A program made the position numbers and the translations under genes. The notes under the pieces were generated by a model. The model worked only from the letters and a program-made list of their open reading frames with translations, was not told the DNA's origin and did no database searches. A stretch of DNA of 7,853 nucleotides from Mesorhizobium sp. (GTDB taxonomy: Bacteria; Pseudomonadota; Alphaproteobacteria; Rhizobiales; Rhizobiaceae). The stretch covers positions 1 to 7,853 of the forward strand of contig JAEKLU010000177.1 of NCBI GenBank assembly GCA_019509685.1, in the 5' to 3' direction. Below are positions 5,255 to 7,853 of the stretch, in pieces (the first letter of the stretch is position 1; each line of letters starts with the position of its first letter).

Positions 5255-6103
5255 TCAGGGTGTGCCCGGCACCCAATTACGGTTGCGCCACATCTTCTCG
5301 CCTGCCAGGCAATCGGCCGCCGGCCTGTCGTCCGCCAGCACGACCGCCGGATGCGCCGCCTCTTCCGCAGCCCATTGCGGCGACGTCGGACCGGCAAGCT
5401 CCAGGACCAGCTTGCGGCGAATGGCATCGGGAAACTGCGTCCAGTCATTGACCGGGATCATGAAGGCGCCAGGACCGCCGATGACGCAGTCGCTGTAATA
5501 GCGGTCGAGATTGTCGACATCGAAGGCGCCGCTGAAGCCCCCGCGTGTCATCAGCGGCAGGCCGTTGATAGTGATGCCCTGCTTCACCACCTCGTCACGC
5601 GTCAGGTTGACCGGCGCGCCCTGGTTGTTCGGCCCATCTCCCGAGACATCGATGACCCGCTTGGTGCCTTGAAAACCGCTCTCGGCGAAAAGATCGCTGC
5701 CGAAGGTCAGCGCGCCGGAGATCGAGGTTCGGCGCGCGCTGTCCGGCGGGCTGGCGTTGAGCTGCGTGACGAACCTTTCGGCATCGGCGCGGCTGGCGAT
5801 CACGGTCCACGGCACGATGACGCGCTGCCAGGTCGTTCCGGCCCATTCGACGTAAGTGACGGCGATCTTGCCATTGGCGCCGTGGGCGATGGCCTTGAGC
5901 ACATTGTCATGCATCAGCGCCGCCGCCTAGCCATGGCGCTGGATTTCGAGCTCCGCCGGCGACATGGACAGCGAAACATCGACCGCCAGCACCAGCTCGA
6001 CATCGACCGGCTCGGCCGCTGCCGAGCGTGCGGTCAACCCAAGGACCATCGCCAGCGCGGCAGCGCTCGAAAGCCAAGGACCTGCACGGCCAAAAGCGGA
6101 CAT
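5255..6103 (-). pseudogene. Secreted DUF1194 (vWA-like) protein with in-frame TAG
   Basis: The start is ATG at 6103, which gives a good Sec signal peptide (residues about 1-30, ending RSAAA before EPVDVELVL). A longer frame to a TTG at 6142 begins inside the neighbouring terminator and is rejected. A von Willebrand A-like domain follows, with the metal-site motif DVSLS at residues 42-46 and a later SGDGPNN. The family is DUF1194, secreted proteins of unknown function common in rhizobia. Codon 59 (5929-5927) is TAG: the frame reads EIQRHG, stop, AAAL, then continues without shift as MHDNVLKAIA to the natural stop at 5255. From memory this position is Tyr (RxGYAAAL), so a single TAC-to-TAG change explains it. 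The downstream 219 residues look intact, so the lesion is recent or a sequencing error. Reinitiation at the ATG at 5914 would give a product without signal peptide or metal motif. Confidence 0.8.
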
Positions 6104-6140
6104 CACGCAAGGGTAAGCGATAACGGCGCTCGGACAAAGC

Positions 6141-6166
6141 AAAAAGGCCCGGCATCAGCCGGGCCT
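6141..6166 (-). terminator. Intrinsic terminator of the dehydrogenase gene
   Basis: On the minus strand a perfect 9-bp stem, AGGCCCGGC (6166-6158) and GCCGGGCCT (6153-6145), closes a 4-nt loop and runs into a T-tract at 6145-6141. It begins 23 nt after the dehydrogenase stop and 38 nt before the DUF1194 start, so the two are separate transcription units. Confidence 0.92.
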
Positions 6167-6189
6167 ATCGGTAACGATGTGGCCGGTCC

Positions 6190-7853
6190 TCAGCTGCGCG
6201 GCTTGAGGCTCTCAGGGTCGTAGAGCGGCTTGTAGCCGACGGCGGCGACCTCGACCGGATAGGTCTCGCCGAAATATTCGACATTGAGCTTACGGCCCTC
6301 CTGGGCGAAGGCCCAGGGCAGATAGGCGAGCGCGATGTTCTTGCCGATCGTCGGACCGTAGGCGACCGACGTGGTGAAGGAACGGCGGCCAAGCTCGTCG
6401 ACCAGGGTTTCACCAGTCGCCGGATCCTGCACCGGCATGATGCCGACCGGATAGCGGGCGACGCCCTTGGCATCCTTGTTGTCGGTCATCACCAGCGTGC
6501 ACAGGATCGCCGGTTGGTGTTCGCGGGCGCGATACTCGACATGCCGGGCCTTGCCGCAGAAATCGTTGTCCTTGACCTTCGGACGCGCCAGATCGGCCTC
6601 GAGCAGATTGTACTCGGTCAGGAGATCGGCGTTCTGCAGCCGCAGGCTCTTTTCCATGCGGCGCGTGTTGGCATAGGTCTCGACACCGAACGGCATCACG
6701 CCGGTCGAACGCAACGCGTCCCAGACGGCGAGCCCGTCCTCGTAGCGCATATGCAATTCCCAGCCCTGCTCGCCGACATAGGAAATGCGGAAAGCGGTGA
6801 CGTCCTTGCCGCCGATCCTGATCGGCTTGATCGCCGCGAACGGGAAATTCTCGATCGAAAGGCCGTCCGGATCCTCGACCACCTTCTGCAAGGTCGTACG
6901 CGCGTTCGGACCCCAGATGCCGATGGTGACGTATTTCTCGGTCACGTCGGTGACGGTGGCGTTAAAACCTTTGTCCTGCGCGGTGCGCTGCATGTAGCGG
7001 AAGTCGCGCGGCCCCGCGTCGGCGCCGTCGATCACGCGGCAGCGGTCGGCCATGCGGATGACGGTGAAGTCGGCGCGCACCATGCCTTCCTCGTCGAGGA
7101 AGTGGGTGTAGATGCCCTTGCCGATGTTGTTGTCGCCGCCGATCTTGGCCGCACATGGTCGGGGCCTTCGACGTCGTACATCGAGAAATGCGACAGGTTG
7201 ACGATGCCGCAATCCTCGCTCATCGCCAGATGTTCGGCATTGGAGACACGCCAGAAATGGCGGTTGTCCCACTCGTTCTCGCGCACGGGGACGCGGTTGC
7301 CATACTTCTCGAGCAGATGCTCGTTGGCGGCATAGCCATGGGCACGCTCCCAGCCGCCGAGCTCCATGAAGTAGCCGCCGAGCTCCTTCTCGCGCTCCCA
7401 GAACGGCGAGCGGCGGATGTTGCGGCCCTTGGAGAACGGCTCGCGCGGATGGACTGCCGGATTGTAGACCTTCATCGCCGTTTCGGTGCAGCGATCCCAG
7501 ATGAACTGCTCCTTCGTCTGGTGCGGGTAGAAGCGCGAATAGTCGATGGCGTGATGGTCGATTTCGGTGCGGCCGTCGGTCATCCAGTCGGCGATCAGCT
7601 TGCCCATGCCGGGGCCGTCCTTGACCCAGATGGCGACGGCATACCACAGGCCCCTCACCGTCTGGCTTTCGCCCATGGACGGGCCGCCATCGGTCGTCAC
7701 CTGTAAGAGGCCGTTGAAGGAATGGCCTTCATTGTAGCCGAGCTCGCCCAGGATCGGCGTCAGCTCCATGGCGCGCTCCAGCGGCGCCAGGATCTGCTCC
7801 ATGTCGAGGTCGCGCTGCGACGGCGACAGCCGTGCCTGGTCCTTTTCGAGCAG
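6190..7853 (-). pseudogene. Dimethylglycine/sarcosine dehydrogenase-type flavoprotein, 3'-partial, frameshifted
   Basis: The gene enters from the right edge. From its first visible codon (7853) one frame reads to 7155, about 233 residues. It covers the end of the FAD oxidoreductase domain (GHSFNGLLQVTTDGGPSMGE, then GLWYAVAIWVKDGPGMGKLIADW) and the start of the aminomethyltransferase (GcvT-like, folate-binding) half (FMELGGWERAHGY, EDCGIVNLSHFSMYDVEGPDH). The family then continues in another frame from 7155 to the stop at 6190, about 321 residues, with CAAKIGGDNNIGKG, GIWGPNA, RISYVGEQGWELH, GVETYANTRRMEKSLR and the C-terminal VGYKPLYDPESLKPRS. The family oxidatively demethylates N-methylated glycines or related amines, passing the one-carbon unit to tetrahydrofolate. 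Between DH and CAAK I recall about seven more residues (like AALLEWL), so a deletion near 22 nt fits. Read literally, translation would stop at 7032. The Rossmann FAD motif lies outside the window. Exact substrate is unsure: dimethylglycine, sarcosine or another. Confidence 0.85.

Noticed and set aside
5148..5276. 43-residue N-terminal extension of the crystallin-like protein
   Set aside because: It would bury the signal peptide, whereas ATG 5147 has a good ribosome binding site.
4353..5498. 381-aa plus-strand reading frame across the importer, crystallin and DUF1194 genes
   Set aside because: It is antisense to three recognisable genes, has low-complexity composition and matches no known fold.
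6104..6142. Upstream TTG start for the DUF1194 protein
   Set aside because: It lies within the T-tract of the dehydrogenase terminator; ATG 6103 gives a clean signal peptide.
6514..7335. 273-aa plus-strand reading frame opposite the dehydrogenase
   Set aside because: The minus strand shows unmistakable dehydrogenase/GcvT-like sequence, and the plus frame is its mirror.

Overview
The window is GC-rich DNA with the look of a rhizobial alphaproteobacterium, most likely Mesorhizobium or a close relative. This rests on codon use, protein style, a nested palindromic intergenic repeat of a rhizobial kind, and small DUF1127-like genes. It is inference from recall; no search was run.

Layout. Bases 1-1167 are sparsely coding. 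They hold a 61-aa DUF1127-like protein and an unrecognised 44-aa ORF, each with its own intrinsic terminator, and between them a large nested palindromic repeat that ends just before the 44-aa ORF's ribosome binding site. Bases 1168-2169 (+) encode a GATase1-AraC (GlxA-type) regulator, closest in layout to GbdR of glycine-betaine catabolism; TGTCGC-bearing inverted repeats lie upstream. Everything from 2183 to the right edge is on the minus strand. Reading leftwards from 7853: a 3'-partial dimethylglycine/sarcosine-dehydrogenase-type flavoprotein, its terminator, a secreted DUF1194 von Willebrand-A-like protein, a secreted two-motif beta/gamma-crystallin protein, and a three-gene NitT/TauT-type ABC importer operon (binding protein, permease, ATPase). 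The importer converges tail to tail with the regulator.

How the parts may work together. A GbdR-like regulator, an importer and a dimethylglycine-dehydrogenase-type enzyme within 7 kb suggest a locus for uptake and demethylation of a methylated amine or betaine-like compound. The importer's substrate cannot be read from sequence. A palindrome over its promoter suggests separate control by a dimeric repressor.

The strongest observation is damage. Three minus-strand genes carry clean lesions in otherwise intact reading frames. The ATPase lacks, in frame, about 36 residues that should hold the ABC signature, Walker B and catalytic glutamate. The DUF1194 gene has an in-frame TAG where family recall suggests TAC. 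The dehydrogenase has a frameshift best explained by a short deletion. They are either recent inactivation or sequence/assembly error. I found no CRISPR array, tRNA, rRNA, IS element or new defence system.
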